Origin: an uncultured Candidatus Peregrinibacteria bacterium
Lineage (GTDB): Bacteria > Patescibacteriota > Gracilibacteria > Peribacterales > Peribacteraceae
Reading direction: 5' to 3'
Length of the DNA: 44,726 bases
NCBI GenBank assembly: GCA_937863435.1
Contig: CALMES010000150.1
Location: forward strand, 1-44,726
In this document: in pieces, positions 32,897 through 41,685 of the stretch
How the letters are laid out: each line of letters begins with the position of its first letter
Position numbering within the stretch: the stretch's first letter is position 1
Program-made: the position numbers and the translations under genes
The notes under the pieces: model-generated
The model's input: only the letters and a program-made list of their open reading frames with translations
What the model was told of the DNA's origin: nothing
Databases searched by the model: none

Positions 32897-33227
32897 CGAC
32901 ATTATGGAGTATTGTACTGCTGTGCCAGTACCAGAACGTCACTACCGGGAACTCTGCGAACTCTTTTCATCAATAGATACATCAAAAGAGGCAGATCTCT
33001 TACTGAAAGATCTTCTTACACCTCAAGAGATGGAATCTCTTGCTGAGCGTTGGCAGCTTGTCCAATTGCTGGCGCAAGGAATATCTCAACGGGAGATTGC
33101 AGAAAAACTTAACGTCAGTATCAGTAAAGTGACACGTGGTTCACGCGTGTTGCAATACGGTACAGGCGGTTTTATGCATTTTCTCCGTAAATTAAAAAAG
33201 GCCGTCAGTGAAACAGAAAAAGGGTGA
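32877..33227 (+). CDS. trpR: TrpR-family tryptophan repressor
   Basis: The ATG at 32877 (MARLGVNDIMEYCTAVPVPE) gives 116 residues. The start is uncertain between 32850, 32877 and 32904. The core LLKDLLTPQEMESLAERWQL, VQLLAQGISQREIAEKLNVS, ISKVTRGSRVLQYGTGGF is the TrpR fold. The helix-turn-helix is ISQREIAEKLNVSISKVTRG, and the LTPxE..SLAxRWxLV region lines the tryptophan pocket. It should bind DNA when tryptophan is abundant. No trp biosynthesis genes are in view, so its targets may be the neighbouring trpS operon or tRNA gene. Confidence 0.85.
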   Translation: MARLGVNDIMEYCTAVPVPERHYRELCELFSSIDTSKEADLLLKDLLTPQEMESLAERWQLVQLLAQGISQREIAEKLNVSISKVTRGSRVLQYGTGGFMHFLRKLKKAVSETEKG

Positions 33228-33246
33228 AGGCGTCATGCCCTCACCC
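33216..33246 (-). terminator. Terminator of the trpS/chorismate mutase-methyltransferase operon
   Basis: GGGTGA-A-GGC-GTCAT-GCC-C-TCACCC forms a stem (33222-33246). On the minus strand it is followed by TTTTTCTG. It overlaps the trpR stop codon and might also slow the + strand transcript, although it lacks a T-run on that side. Confidence 0.65.
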
Positions 33247-33266
33247 CGTTTCACAGGCTGGCTTCG

Positions 33267-34376
33267 TCACTTTCGAATCAGAGCGGTCAGATGTGTCCCC
33301 CGATAGGGCTCCTTGCGTGCCATGGCCTCATCCACTTCCGTGACCGCTTTCACAAGCGGACGGAAGCGCGGCGATCCGAAGAAGAAACGTGGAACGATGG
33401 ACAGGAAGGTAGGGTAGGTTTCCACCCACTCCACTTCGAGTCCGTGCAGTCCGCATGCTTCTTGGAGCATCCGCACCGTCATGCCAGTGCCTTGCACGGT
33501 GTAGACCTGATCTCGGTACCACACCTCGAGCGTATTGTTATACGCGTTGAGGTGAGCCCTCATCGTGGAGGGCCACGGATAGTACCAGAGATTGCTGATC
33601 GCATCGGCGTTGTAGAAGGACAGGAACGCTTTCCCGCCCTTCTCCAAGACGCGCGACAGCTCCGGCAGGAGATGCTGCGACACTTCGGAGGCGGCTCCGA
33701 AATTCGCGACTGCGAACGAGACCGAGGCATCGTCCTGAGGGATCCGCTCTTCCAGATCAGTCGTTTCGAACTCGACGTAGTCGGGCCAAAGCCGCCGCGT
33801 GCGAGCGTGCTCGATCATCTGCGGACAGAGATCGAACCCGCGCACGCGGCAGAAGTACCGCTCGAGGAGCTCGGCGACCTTGCCGGTTGCGCATCCCAGA
33901 TCCAGCGCCACCTTCCGGTTGGGGAGAGCATCGATGCTCTCCCGCAGGAGTTGCTGTTCCCTTCCCAAGTATGATTGAACGGCATCCGAACCGCGCCCTT
34001 CGCAGTAGTCGGGGCTGTAGTTCGGAGCCGTTGCAGCCGTGAGCTTGAGGAGGTTTGCCCGAAGATCTTCCTGCTTCTTCGGGCGGGTGTCGAGGAACGT
34101 GTCCACTCCCAGCACGTCGCACTCCGCATCCTTCGCGTGTGCGATCATGAGGGAAACGATTTCGAGAACGTAGTCGGGGTCCAGCCCCAAGACGCGGCAG
34201 TGATCGACCGTACGGTCGAAGATCGCTGCTTCGCGGCTCGGGGCATGAATGACTCCGTCCCCCTTTGCCTTCTTCTGCGCGGCGACTTCCCTGACGAGCA
34301 TGAGCCGCTCATTGAGGATGAGCAGCGTTTGCCAGTTCAGGGCGTCGAGTCGGTTTCTGATGGTTTCGAGTTCCAC
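33267..34376 (-). CDS. Chorismate mutase-methyltransferase fusion protein
   Basis: This is a 369-residue protein from GTG 34376, with ribosome-binding sequence GGTG just before it, overlapping the end of trpS. Residues 1-~95 match AroQ-type chorismate mutase: METI-like LETIRNRLDALNWQTLLILN, RLMLVREVAAQKK, SREAAIFDR, PDYVLEIVSLMIAHAK. Residues ~145-369 are a class I methyltransferase: KVALDLGCATGKVAELLERY, VRGFDLCPQMIEHAR, FAVANFGAASEV, LSRVLEKGGKAFLSFYN. The fusion is unusual to my knowledge. It might methylate a chorismate/prephenate-related product or another small molecule. Eight bases separate it from trpS, so they are one operon. Confidence 0.75.
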   Translation of the reverse strand: MELETIRNRLDALNWQTLLILNERLMLVREVAAQKKAKGDGVIHAPSREAAIFDRTVDHCRVLGLDPDYVLEIVSLMIAHAKDAECDVLGVDTFLDTRPKKQEDLRANLLKLTAATAPNYSPDYCEGRGSDAVQSYLGREQQLLRESIDALPNRKVALDLGCATGKVAELLERYFCRVRGFDLCPQMIEHARTRRLWPDYVEFETTDLEERIPQDDASVSFAVANFGAASEVSQHLLPELSRVLEKGGKAFLSFYNADAISNLWYYPWPSTMRAHLNAYNNTLEVWYRDQVYTVQGTGMTVRMLQEACGLHGLEVEWVETYPTFLSIVPRFFFGSPRFRPLVKAVTEVDEAMARKEPYRGTHLTALIRK

Positions 34377-34384
34377 GGGTCACC

Positions 34385-35368
34385 TCACTTGATGAGGCCC
34401 ATAGCGCTGCGCATGTCCTTGAGGACGGACGCGGCGATGGGCCGGACTTTGTTGGCACCTTGCACGAGAACGTCTCGCACCTGGTCGTCGCTGAGCGACT
34501 TGTAGCGCTGCTGGATCGGTTCGAGCAGGGCGACGATGTCCTGCGCGAGCCGAGACTTCATCTCACCGAAGAACTTGCCTTCGCGGTTGGTGTAGCGACG
34601 CAGGTACTCGGTGTGCACGTCGGGCGGGCTGCACAGCTCCACGAGCGTGTACAGAGCCTTGGTGCCAGCTTGCATCTCACCGCCCGGTTCGGGTTGGGTG
34701 GGGATGCCTTTGACCTTCTTCGTGACGGCGGCGATGTCTTCGAGCAGGGCGATGGTGTTGCCATCGCTCTTACCCATCTTCTCCGCGCCGTCGATGCCGG
34801 GGACACGCAGGGGGTTGCTGATGTTCATCTCGGGGAGCGTGAACACTTCCTTGCCGAACATGTGGTTGAAGATGCGGGCGAAATCCCGCGCCATCTCGAC
34901 ATGCTGCGTCTGATCCTGGCCCACGGGAACGCGATCCGCGCGGACGCACAGGATGTCGGCCGCCATCAGGACGGGGTAGCCGAACAGGCCGTAGCTCACC
35001 TCGCCTTCGGGAACGCCCTTGTTGCGGACGCGGTCCTTGAAGGTGGTGCAGGTCTGCAGACGACCGAGCTTCACGATGTTGCCGAGGAGGACAGTGATCT
35101 CACTGACCTCGGGAACGTCGCTCTGCCGGTACAGGGTGGACTTGGCGGGATCGATGCCGCAGGCGAGGTAGTTTTTGGCGACCTCGACGGACAGCTTGTC
35201 GATCTCGGTTGGACCCGTGACCTCGGTCAGGGCGTGGATGTCGGCGACGAAGAAGAAGCACTCGCTTCCACCCGCCTCCAGATCCAGGAACTGCTTGATC
35301 GCCCCGAAGTAGTTGCCGAGGTGCAGGTTGCCGGTCGGGCGCATGCCCGACAAAATGCGGTTACTCAT
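34385..35368 (-). CDS. trpS: Tryptophanyl-tRNA synthetase
   Basis: This is a 327-residue protein of normal length. The class I HIGH-type motif is PTGNLHLGNYFGA and the KMSKS-type motif is AEKMGKSDGN. GYPVLMAADILCVRADRVPV and GQDQTQHVEMARDFARIFN form the Trp-adenylate pocket. It charges tRNA-Trp, whose gene is 1.5 kb away. It has a strong GGAGG ribosome-binding site nine bases before ATG 35368. Followed immediately by the chorismate mutase-methyltransferase gene. Confidence 0.95.
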   Translation of the reverse strand: MSNRILSGMRPTGNLHLGNYFGAIKQFLDLEAGGSECFFFVADIHALTEVTGPTEIDKLSVEVAKNYLACGIDPAKSTLYRQSDVPEVSEITVLLGNIVKLGRLQTCTTFKDRVRNKGVPEGEVSYGLFGYPVLMAADILCVRADRVPVGQDQTQHVEMARDFARIFNHMFGKEVFTLPEMNISNPLRVPGIDGAEKMGKSDGNTIALLEDIAAVTKKVKGIPTQPEPGGEMQAGTKALYTLVELCSPPDVHTEYLRRYTNREGKFFGEMKSRLAQDIVALLEPIQQRYKSLSDDQVRDVLVQGANKVRPIAASVLKDMRSAMGLIK

Positions 35369-35522
35369 GGTCTTAATCCTCCGAAAGGGACACGTGGGTT
35401 GAACACTTGTCGATAGTAGTGACTAAGCCGATCCTGTGAAAGATCGCCCCAAAACACGAGTTTTGAGATGTATAATATACAACTTTATTAACAAATAGCA
35501 AATGTCATAACCTCACTACCCC

Positions 35523-37308
35523 TTAATTAGCCCCGGACAGTGTTTTGTAGTCACTTATTTCATTAAGTTGATCTATAAACCTTCCCCAACTGAAAAATTT
35601 ATTAAAATCATTTTTTACGTCTTCCTTGTTGAATGACTCACTTAAAAAAGACGAAAAGCTGAAATGATTATGCCCTTTTGTTTGCAGCGATCTCCATTGG
35701 TTCAGTAAATCAACAAACTGATTCTTTGCCTTTTTCTTATTCGATAAGTTCCAGAACACTTCTAAATCATCGAGGTTCAGAATGATCGGCAGGTTATCTT
35801 TCAGATTGGTTAAGTTCTTACTCGCAATGTTCTCTGAAATACATCGATCAAACTTTTCCAACACGTCGCAGTCGCCTACGTGATTTTCAGTAACTAAAAC
35901 TGGGATTATTGTTTTTTTCTTGTTCTTCATTTTTTCAATATATCCATTCAGTTTAATGAACTTCCCCTTATCTTTTTTCTTCCTAGACTGCTGGCCACTT
36001 CTACCTTCATTGAAAAGCAGTCGATGAATATCTTCTATGAATAACTTCGTATCCTCGCTATATAGCGATGCAAATCTGTAATACTCAACTGTGAACTCGA
36101 AAATAACGATGTGGTCGGCAGTTTCTAGGATCGCATCAGGCTCGCCATCGCCCTGCGCCGTCCGTATTGATAATTTCCCGAATATCCTTTGCAAGAGGTC
36201 AGTGAAGTATCGTTCAAGCAGATGGCCGTATTGTGGTTTTATCTCTGACACTTTGAGAGAGGACATATCTTGCATCCGCCACATGAACCCTGCACAAATG
36301 CCCTCAATCAAAAACTTCAAGTCGATGATGCAGTAGTTATCATTATCGATTTTAAAAATCGGACAATCAAAAAACGTTTGAAAATACTTATAAAATCCAT
36401 TCAGGGGGGTCTTTACGTTTCTTCTTCAGGCTCCGTTTCAACTCGCTCAGGTCCTTCGATAGGTGACCAATCAGGCTGAAAGTATCATGACCGTCACCGA
36501 AGTTATGTCTACGCACATAAAATGATTCGAGATTTTTATGATTAAATCCCAATTTTTTTGCTTGATCGTTTGAAGGATCGGCATTCTTCAGGGCTTGAGA
36601 TTGGAGAAACCATCCGAAGACACCGACAAGAACATGGAAATATTGATTGAGTGAGAGCTTATAAGAATCTGTGATCTTCTTCAGTCCCACTTTGATTTTA
36701 TCGACCTCCTTGGCTTCCAGCTTGTTGATGAGATCATGATAAATATGCCAATACCTTTGCAATCGGATTCGATATATCTGCTCAACAATATGCGGAAGGT
36801 AATAGTACGGATAGGCTCTCAAAAAGGTATCTTTCAACAAAATTTGCTCTGTGAGTGTACTTGGTGGATGGAAGACCCCCTTACCATTGATAAGAAGTAG
36901 TGACTTGTAGAAGTCTGCTGCATTTCCAAAGGTCTTTTGGCCAGTTATTTTTTTTACTCCTGCCTTTTCTTTATCAATGAGCTGACCAATCAGATGAAGC
37001 AGATTGTCTCTATGAAAGACAATGCCTTCATTTTCATTCCCCTTAACCAGCTTACAGTGCTGCAATTCCTTCCAGCCAAGTTTTTGAGTGTCATCAGCTT
37101 TATATGTTTGTACCATTGCATTCAAAAACGAGCTGTAGGATATGGCTTCAACACATTCGAAATCATCGATGAGGTCATGAATTACATTATCAACATTGGC
37201 ATCTGAATTGAGGTATGAAAGAGGCAGTATCAATCCACTTTTTGAAACATGATCAAAGAGATTTTTGTAGCTCACGAAGGTCATAATCCTTGTATTGCCC
37301 ATATCCAC
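35523..37308 (-). pseudogene. Large nuclease-like element protein, split by a frameshift in a G6 tract
   Basis: Two frames, 36388-37308 (306 residues) and 35523-36320 (265), join into ~595 residues if one C is removed from the minus-strand C6 run at 36404-36409. The frame then reads KRKDPLNGFYKYFQTFFDCP, IFKIDNDNYCIIDLKFLIEG without a stop. The N-terminal part is helical and unrecognised. The C-terminal part has GDGEPDAILETADHIVIFEF, shaped like a PD-(D/E)xK nuclease core, but with Thr where Lys is usual. It may be a defence or element-maintenance gene. The indel may be a sequencing error, phase variation or true decay. It is unclear whether it belongs to the element or just flanks it. Confidence 0.6.
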
Positions 37309-37331
37309 AATATACTGCCCATGACCGCTTT

Positions 37332-38249
37332 CTACGAAACGAACCCATTTTCATTGTTCAGAGTGACATCTACCGCCGCAGCGAGTGGCAATGGCTTCCC
37401 TAATCGCACGCTTTGAACCCGCTGTAGCTCATGGAGCGTTTGCATGAACAGTCGATGAAGATGGGCCTCGTATCGTTGGATACGTTGTACATCTCCCTCA
37501 TTCAGAAGGACGTGTGTATCTTCCTCCGCCATAAAAAGCACGTCCTCACGCATGGCAAAGTTCTCACCCTTCTCGATCACAAACGCGAGTAATTCTTTCG
37601 CGGCAGCCAGTATCTGCTTTTCGTAGAACTCCTTATCTTTACCGTGATAATCCTTGGTTTCGATTGCCTCATTGCAAGCCAATAGTTCCTCGCGGTGGGG
37701 AGATAGCTGATGAGTAACCCCGAAATTGGCATCAATGCGATCTTTCAGAATCTTGGGCAACGGTATGAAGCCGTGTTCGATAAAGTGAATAATCTGCTGC
37801 ACGTCTCGGATAAGTTCAACATAGATCAGACTGACTTTGTATTTTTCCAATCGAGGAACATCTTCTTCTGGATCGGGGAAATGATCGTATTTGATCGGCT
37901 TCTGGGCATAGTCCATTTCCCGTCTCATTCGAGCTGTGATGATGGCGTATTCGATAAGAGCGCGCTCGGCGCGAACGACCCTGCGTCGTCGCCAAGAGGT
38001 GGCACAGAGATCATCAACCAGCATATTTTCCAGTTCGCCGACAGGCTGAAACTCTTCGAACATGTTTGCCCGAATCTCCTCATATTGCTTCACATTTTCA
38101 GAGCATCGACCCCGATCAATCACAATCTCTTCAGAGAGAATCCCATGCTTCATGGCATTGCGTTTGCTGACAGATTTGCCAGAGGAAGTCTTCACGCCGC
38201 CTTTCTGTCCATTCTCTCGATTAGCCGCAATCTGTTTCTCGGAAGTCAT
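37332..38249 (-). CDS. Conserved mobile-element protein of unknown function
   Basis: This is a 305-residue protein beginning KQIAANRENGQKGGVKTSSG then KSVSKRNAMKHGILS. The ANRENAQ..GP-T-EGKxxxxxNALKHGLxS start is known in many uncharacterised proteins of mobile elements. It continues in a helical body (VDDLCATSWRRRRVVRAERA). No signal peptide. Its start overlaps the primase-like gene's stop by 4 bp (ATGA), so it is translated with it. Function unknown. Confidence 0.65.
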   Translation of the reverse strand: MTSEKQIAANRENGQKGGVKTSSGKSVSKRNAMKHGILSEEIVIDRGRCSENVKQYEEIRANMFEEFQPVGELENMLVDDLCATSWRRRRVVRAERALIEYAIITARMRREMDYAQKPIKYDHFPDPEEDVPRLEKYKVSLIYVELIRDVQQIIHFIEHGFIPLPKILKDRIDANFGVTHQLSPHREELLACNEAIETKDYHGKDKEFYEKQILAAAKELLAFVIEKGENFAMREDVLFMAEEDTHVLLNEGDVQRIQRYEAHLHRLFMQTLHELQRVQSVRLGKPLPLAAAVDVTLNNENGFVS

Positions 38250-40096
38250 AGGTCTGGTAGAGAAGAGAAATCAATAAGATCGCCACTACCGCCACTATCG
38301 TTCTTATCGCTTCCCTTTGCCGTTTCGATACCAAGGGATAGTTGTGGCGGTGTAGAAGTAATCTGGTTCGTTAACTCCGTGGCGGTAGAGGCAGTTTTCT
38401 TTGCTGTTTTACTGATCGTGATAATGCGTCTGCCGCTCGTGCCTTTATGCGAATCAATATAAATGCCAACCTCCGCAAGATTGGTTTTCACCTCGTTCAA
38501 TTTGCGGGAGAGACTGTTAGCGGCACGTGGCCATCCTCCGCTCTTGGTGCTGATCTTCTCGTTGTCTGCCGTGGCTTCCAGTGCTTCCAGCAATGATGAT
38601 GCGCTGCCTTCCCATTCGTTTTTCTCTTCCATGAAGATGCTGATAGCAGCAGCCACCGAGTTCTCATTGATGGCTTCTTCGTGTTGCTCACCGATATTGC
38701 TGTAGTACGTGTCAATAAACTCCTTTTCGTCGGCACCGAAGGCGCGAGCCAATGCACAGCCCCACAGCGCGAAATCGGCCATGCGGGGTACTTCGGATAG
38801 GGAAATATCCTTCCTCACGCCCATAGCAGCAGACACGGCGTCGAGGATGCCGCCAAGTATCGAAGGCCGTACCCGTTCAAACTCTTCCCATAAAGCCTTC
38901 TCGCCCTGTCTGCGTTCCTTGGGGATGCGTTCGAGTTTGAAGAGTATCCCTCGATCTAGCAGGTCAGGCTTCTTCGCCGCGAGATTGATGCCGTTCAAGC
39001 CGACACATCTTCTGAAGGCGTAAATGACGTCATCATCGTCGGAATAGAGTTCACGCTTTGAGAAGCCCTCGCCCGTGACCGCTCGACACAGAGCGTCCGA
39101 AGCCCATTCGGGCATGACCGTGATGTTGTCGAAGAATGCGAAGCAATGGTGCGATAATTGCTGAATCAGATCATTCGGAGTGGTGGGCATCGAGAGGACT
39201 TCGACTGCCGAGGGATCAATGATTCGGCGCATCATGCGAGCGAGGGTCGTTTTCGCCGCTCCTTGGGGTCCATACAGAATCGGGATTGGGTGAGGAATGT
39301 CGGGAATGAAGCAGGAAGCGATATAGATGATCACGAGGAGTTCTTCGTCATTCGCTAAATTGATCAGTGGCAACAATGCACGAGCATCGCCGTTCCGAGC
39401 AGGAGCGATCTGTGAAGTCTGATGTGCGTGTCGCCGGAAAAGAATCGGCGGTTTTGTCACAACCTCCCACCCTTTGGGACTGATTCGTACCGCCTCCCAC
39501 TGCTCGTTCGCCAAGTCGTACCATATCGCTTCTTCATGCCATGCAATGCGGTTCTCTAATCGAAACTGTGATCCCTTGAAGTAGGCTTTGCTTTCAAGGA
39601 TGTTTATTGCTGACGCTAGAGCGTTGGCGTGGGGTGCTTTACCTTCTGATTCCCATAGCTTTTCGCAGAGCCATCGTTTGAAAAATTTGCTCTTGATACG
39701 CCATGTTTCCCAATGATCCCCGACGAGGATTTGAGCATGTGGGTCTTTGAATTGGTCGTGGAAAAGCACCGAATTTTCATCGGTGAGAAGTTCAATGAGC
39801 CTATCGGCTTGTGACTTCTTTCTATCCGCAGCTGGCTTCGTTTTCTTGCTGATTTTGAACTGTTTTCCGATCCATTCTTCTGCTTCGTCTCCGTTGCAAG
39901 ACTGTATGACCATAACGAGGTCCACAGCGTCTCCGCGCTCTCCATTTTCGAAGAGCACGGCATTGGAATTGAGATCGAGAATGGCGGGGATGTAATCCTG
40001 TCCCTGCATGAGTCGCGCCCGCCCAGCCCCAGATGCTTCGCATCCGAGGCCGAGCGCAGCCGCGACCTCTGCAATGGGTAATGATTTGTAGCTCAT
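38246..40096 (-). CDS. Primase/helicase-like AAA+ protein of the element
   Basis: The ATG at 40096 (MSYKSLPIAEVAAALGLGCE) gives 616 residues; ATG 40108 is an alternative. The N-terminus resembles CHC2/primase-type recruitment sequences (LFENGERGDAVDLVMVIQSC) but lacks zinc-binding Cys/His. The middle has Walker A YGPQGAAKTTLARMMRRI, Walker B HHCFAFFDNITVMPEW, and a sensor region GLNGINLAAKKPDLLDRGI, as in SF3/virus-type helicases. It is followed by an acidic C-terminus. It probably drives element replication. Preceded by a 48-residue gene ending one base before its ATG. Confidence 0.7.
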   Translation of the reverse strand: MSYKSLPIAEVAAALGLGCEASGAGRARLMQGQDYIPAILDLNSNAVLFENGERGDAVDLVMVIQSCNGDEAEEWIGKQFKISKKTKPAADRKKSQADRLIELLTDENSVLFHDQFKDPHAQILVGDHWETWRIKSKFFKRWLCEKLWESEGKAPHANALASAINILESKAYFKGSQFRLENRIAWHEEAIWYDLANEQWEAVRISPKGWEVVTKPPILFRRHAHQTSQIAPARNGDARALLPLINLANDEELLVIIYIASCFIPDIPHPIPILYGPQGAAKTTLARMMRRIIDPSAVEVLSMPTTPNDLIQQLSHHCFAFFDNITVMPEWASDALCRAVTGEGFSKRELYSDDDDVIYAFRRCVGLNGINLAAKKPDLLDRGILFKLERIPKERRQGEKALWEEFERVRPSILGGILDAVSAAMGVRKDISLSEVPRMADFALWGCALARAFGADEKEFIDTYYSNIGEQHEEAINENSVAAAISIFMEEKNEWEGSASSLLEALEATADNEKISTKSGGWPRAANSLSRKLNEVKTNLAEVGIYIDSHKGTSGRRIITISKTAKKTASTATELTNQITSTPPQLSLGIETAKGSDKNDSGGSGDLIDFSSLPDL

Positions 40097-40097
40097 A

Positions 40098-40244
40098 TTA
40101 GCGATCAAGGTGACGTGGATAATTACGGTCTAGTTTTTTGATGGCGTCCTTCGCACGCATCCATCCGCAGTAGAGGACACACCAACTTTCTTCGATACGA
40201 GGCGGATACGGTGGCTTGTACCAATGAGATTTGTGGCTTAACAT
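40098..40244 (-). CDS. 48-residue element protein just upstream of the primase-like gene
   Basis: The ATG at 40244 gives MLSHKSHWYKPPYPPRIEES, WCVLYCGWMRAKDAIKKLDR and NYPRHLDR, ending TAA at 40098-40100. The TAA is one base from the primase-like ATG. It has a Cys pair (WCVLYCGW) and many aromatics. Overlapping or abutting placement is the main evidence that it is real. Not recognised. Confidence 0.55.
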   Translation of the reverse strand: MLSHKSHWYKPPYPPRIEESWCVLYCGWMRAKDAIKKLDRNYPRHLDR

Positions 40245-40277
40245 GGTGAATAATAGGAATGGAAATAGAGCTTGCTC

Positions 40278-40406
40278 TTAGCGGGGCGGGTTCTTTTCCT
40301 TGCGAGGTCCGGCACGGATGTCGATGCCTTCCATCTGGCATCGCCGTTGGATGTTCGCAAGAATTGCGAAGTATTCGTGGTACGCGCGAAGTTGGTTATC
40401 ACTCAT
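40278..40406 (-). CDS. 42-residue element protein coupled to the HTH regulator
   Basis: The ATG at 40406 (or 40412) encodes MSDNQLRAYHEYFAILANIQ, RRCQMEGIDIRAGPRKEK then NPPR. Its start overlaps the HTH gene's stop (ATGAGTGA, 8 bp). A helical small protein, not recognised. Spacing and coupling support it. Confidence 0.5.
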   Translation of the reverse strand: MSDNQLRAYHEYFAILANIQRRCQMEGIDIRAGPRKEKNPPR

Positions 40407-40593
40407 CTTCATGGATAAGTTCGTCAGGGGATATGTGGAGCAGATGCGCTGCAAAGAAGAGCACCGACTTCGGTGGCTTGTTATGACCAAGCTCATAATT
40501 CACATACGTCTTTCGGCTGATGCCTAGCCTCTTCGCCATCCATGTTTGAGTGGTTCCTCTGGATTGCCGTATCTGTCGTAAAGTGATTGTCAT
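40399..40593 (-). CDS. Cro/CI-type HTH regulator
   Basis: The ATG at 40593 (MTITLRQIRQSRGTTQTWMA) gives 64 residues. A longer frame to 40767 lacks domain content. The helix-turn-helix is TTQTWMAKRLGISRKTYVNY with ELGHNKPPKSVLFFAAHLLH completing the fold. It is divergent from the gene at 40696 across an operator region and probably regulates both directions. Confidence 0.75.
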   Translation of the reverse strand: MTITLRQIRQSRGTTQTWMAKRLGISRKTYVNYELGHNKPPKSVLFFAAHLLHISPDELIHEDE

Positions 40594-40641
40594 ACACAAA
40601 CTTGGTAAAAGCTGAATGATTTGAGTCTTGCAGCTATATAT

Positions 40642-40690
40642 AAGTGGTGCAATGATTCTCTTGCGCACCACTTGGTGCGGGACTATAGTC
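40642..40690. promoter_or_regulatory. Operator/promoter region between divergent element regulators
   Basis: AAGTGGTGC (40642-40650) and GCACCACTT (40665-40673) are perfect inverted repeats. A second inverted repeat CGCACCA-CT-TGGTGCG (40664-40679) overlaps the right arm. The palindrome GACTATAGTC (40681-40690) contains a TATAGT -10 for the + gene, with a weak -35 TTGCGC (40661-40666) 17 bp upstream. The + gene's ATG (40696) lies only six bases after the -10, so it would be leaderless. Layout resembles a phage-type repressor switch. Confidence 0.55.
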
Positions 40691-40695
40691 GGCGC

Positions 40696-41685
40696 ATGAC
40701 CACTGTTTCTCCCGCCCAAATCATCAGCAAAAGAATCGATGAGCTGAAGCGTGAGGGCGTTTCGCAAAGAGAAATTGAAAAGCGTTCACGTGTCAGTCGC
40801 AAAACAATCACGCGCTATCTTGAGAATGATTTCCCTTCCGACTCTTCGAAACCAGAAAGACTGATCAACTATTTATTTGATGATCAAGTAAAGCAGACAG
40901 AAGTCATGGAACTCATCGAATCGTTCTCAAAGCAGAACAAAAGTGAGGTCAGTTTACGAAGAGTGATACGCAGGGAAATGACAGAAGTCTCACAGGTCTT
41001 CGATTGCAAAATCGGGATGGTGCTTATCAAAGATTTCGGAGAGGAATGGAATCAGGCTTCCGAGAAAGTACAGAAGGAGAAAGGCGAGTTTAAAATGGAA
41101 GACTATCTTGCACTGAAAAAGAAAATCGATTTGGAAGAACAATTTACCGAACTCGAAGTGTACGCAGATTTCTTCTATAAGAAGGTCAAAGCGGATAACA
41201 AGGCTTTCAGAATTGCTTCAAGGAAAGGACTGGAGTTTTTGTTCGATGTCACGACAGAAAATCTCGTTCATTTTAAAGACGAAGATATTGGCGAAAAAGT
41301 AAAGCAGTGGATTTTAATGTGTAGAAACAATCATGTGACTTTGAGAGGTATCGTTGCTCTCACGCAAAAGAAGCTAGCAACATCAGATTTATTCTCAAAG
41401 GAACGCCAGAAGCAGTTTATTATCGACGAGTGGCTAATGTCCTCATGGAAAAGCAGTATCGAAAGAGCAATTCGCTACGAGAAAGAAGGTGTTTTAGTTG
41501 AAGGCAAAGACGGCAAGCACCGCTACAACAAATCTGACAGGAAAGCGGTTTCTAGTTCGGTGATCAATGCGCTTCGGGATGTACATTCCGACATGCAGTA
41601 TTTTTCAAATCAATTTCGAGAGTTAAAAAACGGGCAGGCAAAGTTATTCTTGCAGCTTCAATCTATTCTGAAACAGTTGTCATGA
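40696..41685 (+). CDS. HTH protein encoded upstream of the serine recombinase
   Basis: The ATG at 40696 (MTTVSPAQIISKRIDELKRE) gives 329 residues. The N-terminal HTH is GVSQREIEKRSRVSRKTITR. The rest is a highly charged, helical body (FSKQNKSEVSLRRVIRREMT, VQKEKGEFKMEDYLALKKKI, RQKQFIIDEWLMSSWKSSIE) of no known family, with a C-terminal coiled-coil-like end. It overlaps the recombinase start by 4 bp (ATGA), so the two are translated together. It may regulate or partner the recombinase. Confidence 0.6.
   Translation: MTTVSPAQIISKRIDELKREGVSQREIEKRSRVSRKTITRYLENDFPSDSSKPERLINYLFDDQVKQTEVMELIESFSKQNKSEVSLRRVIRREMTEVSQVFDCKIGMVLIKDFGEEWNQASEKVQKEKGEFKMEDYLALKKKIDLEEQFTELEVYADFFYKKVKADNKAFRIASRKGLEFLFDVTTENLVHFKDEDIGEKVKQWILMCRNNHVTLRGIVALTQKKLATSDLFSKERQKQFIIDEWLMSSWKSSIERAIRYEKEGVLVEGKDGKHRYNKSDRKAVSSSVINALRDVHSDMQYFSNQFRELKNGQAKLFLQLQSILKQLS

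Noticed and set aside
33267-35368. GC-rich trpS/chorismate mutase-methyltransferase region as a second foreign insertion
   Set aside because: It lacks flanking repeats or broken genes, and its functional link to tRNA-Trp and TrpR argues for native linkage.
35400-35440. TAGT-G-ACTA palindrome upstream of trpS as a TrpR operator
   Set aside because: It has a 1-base centre rather than the 2-base centre of known trp operators and is too short to be convincing without other copies.
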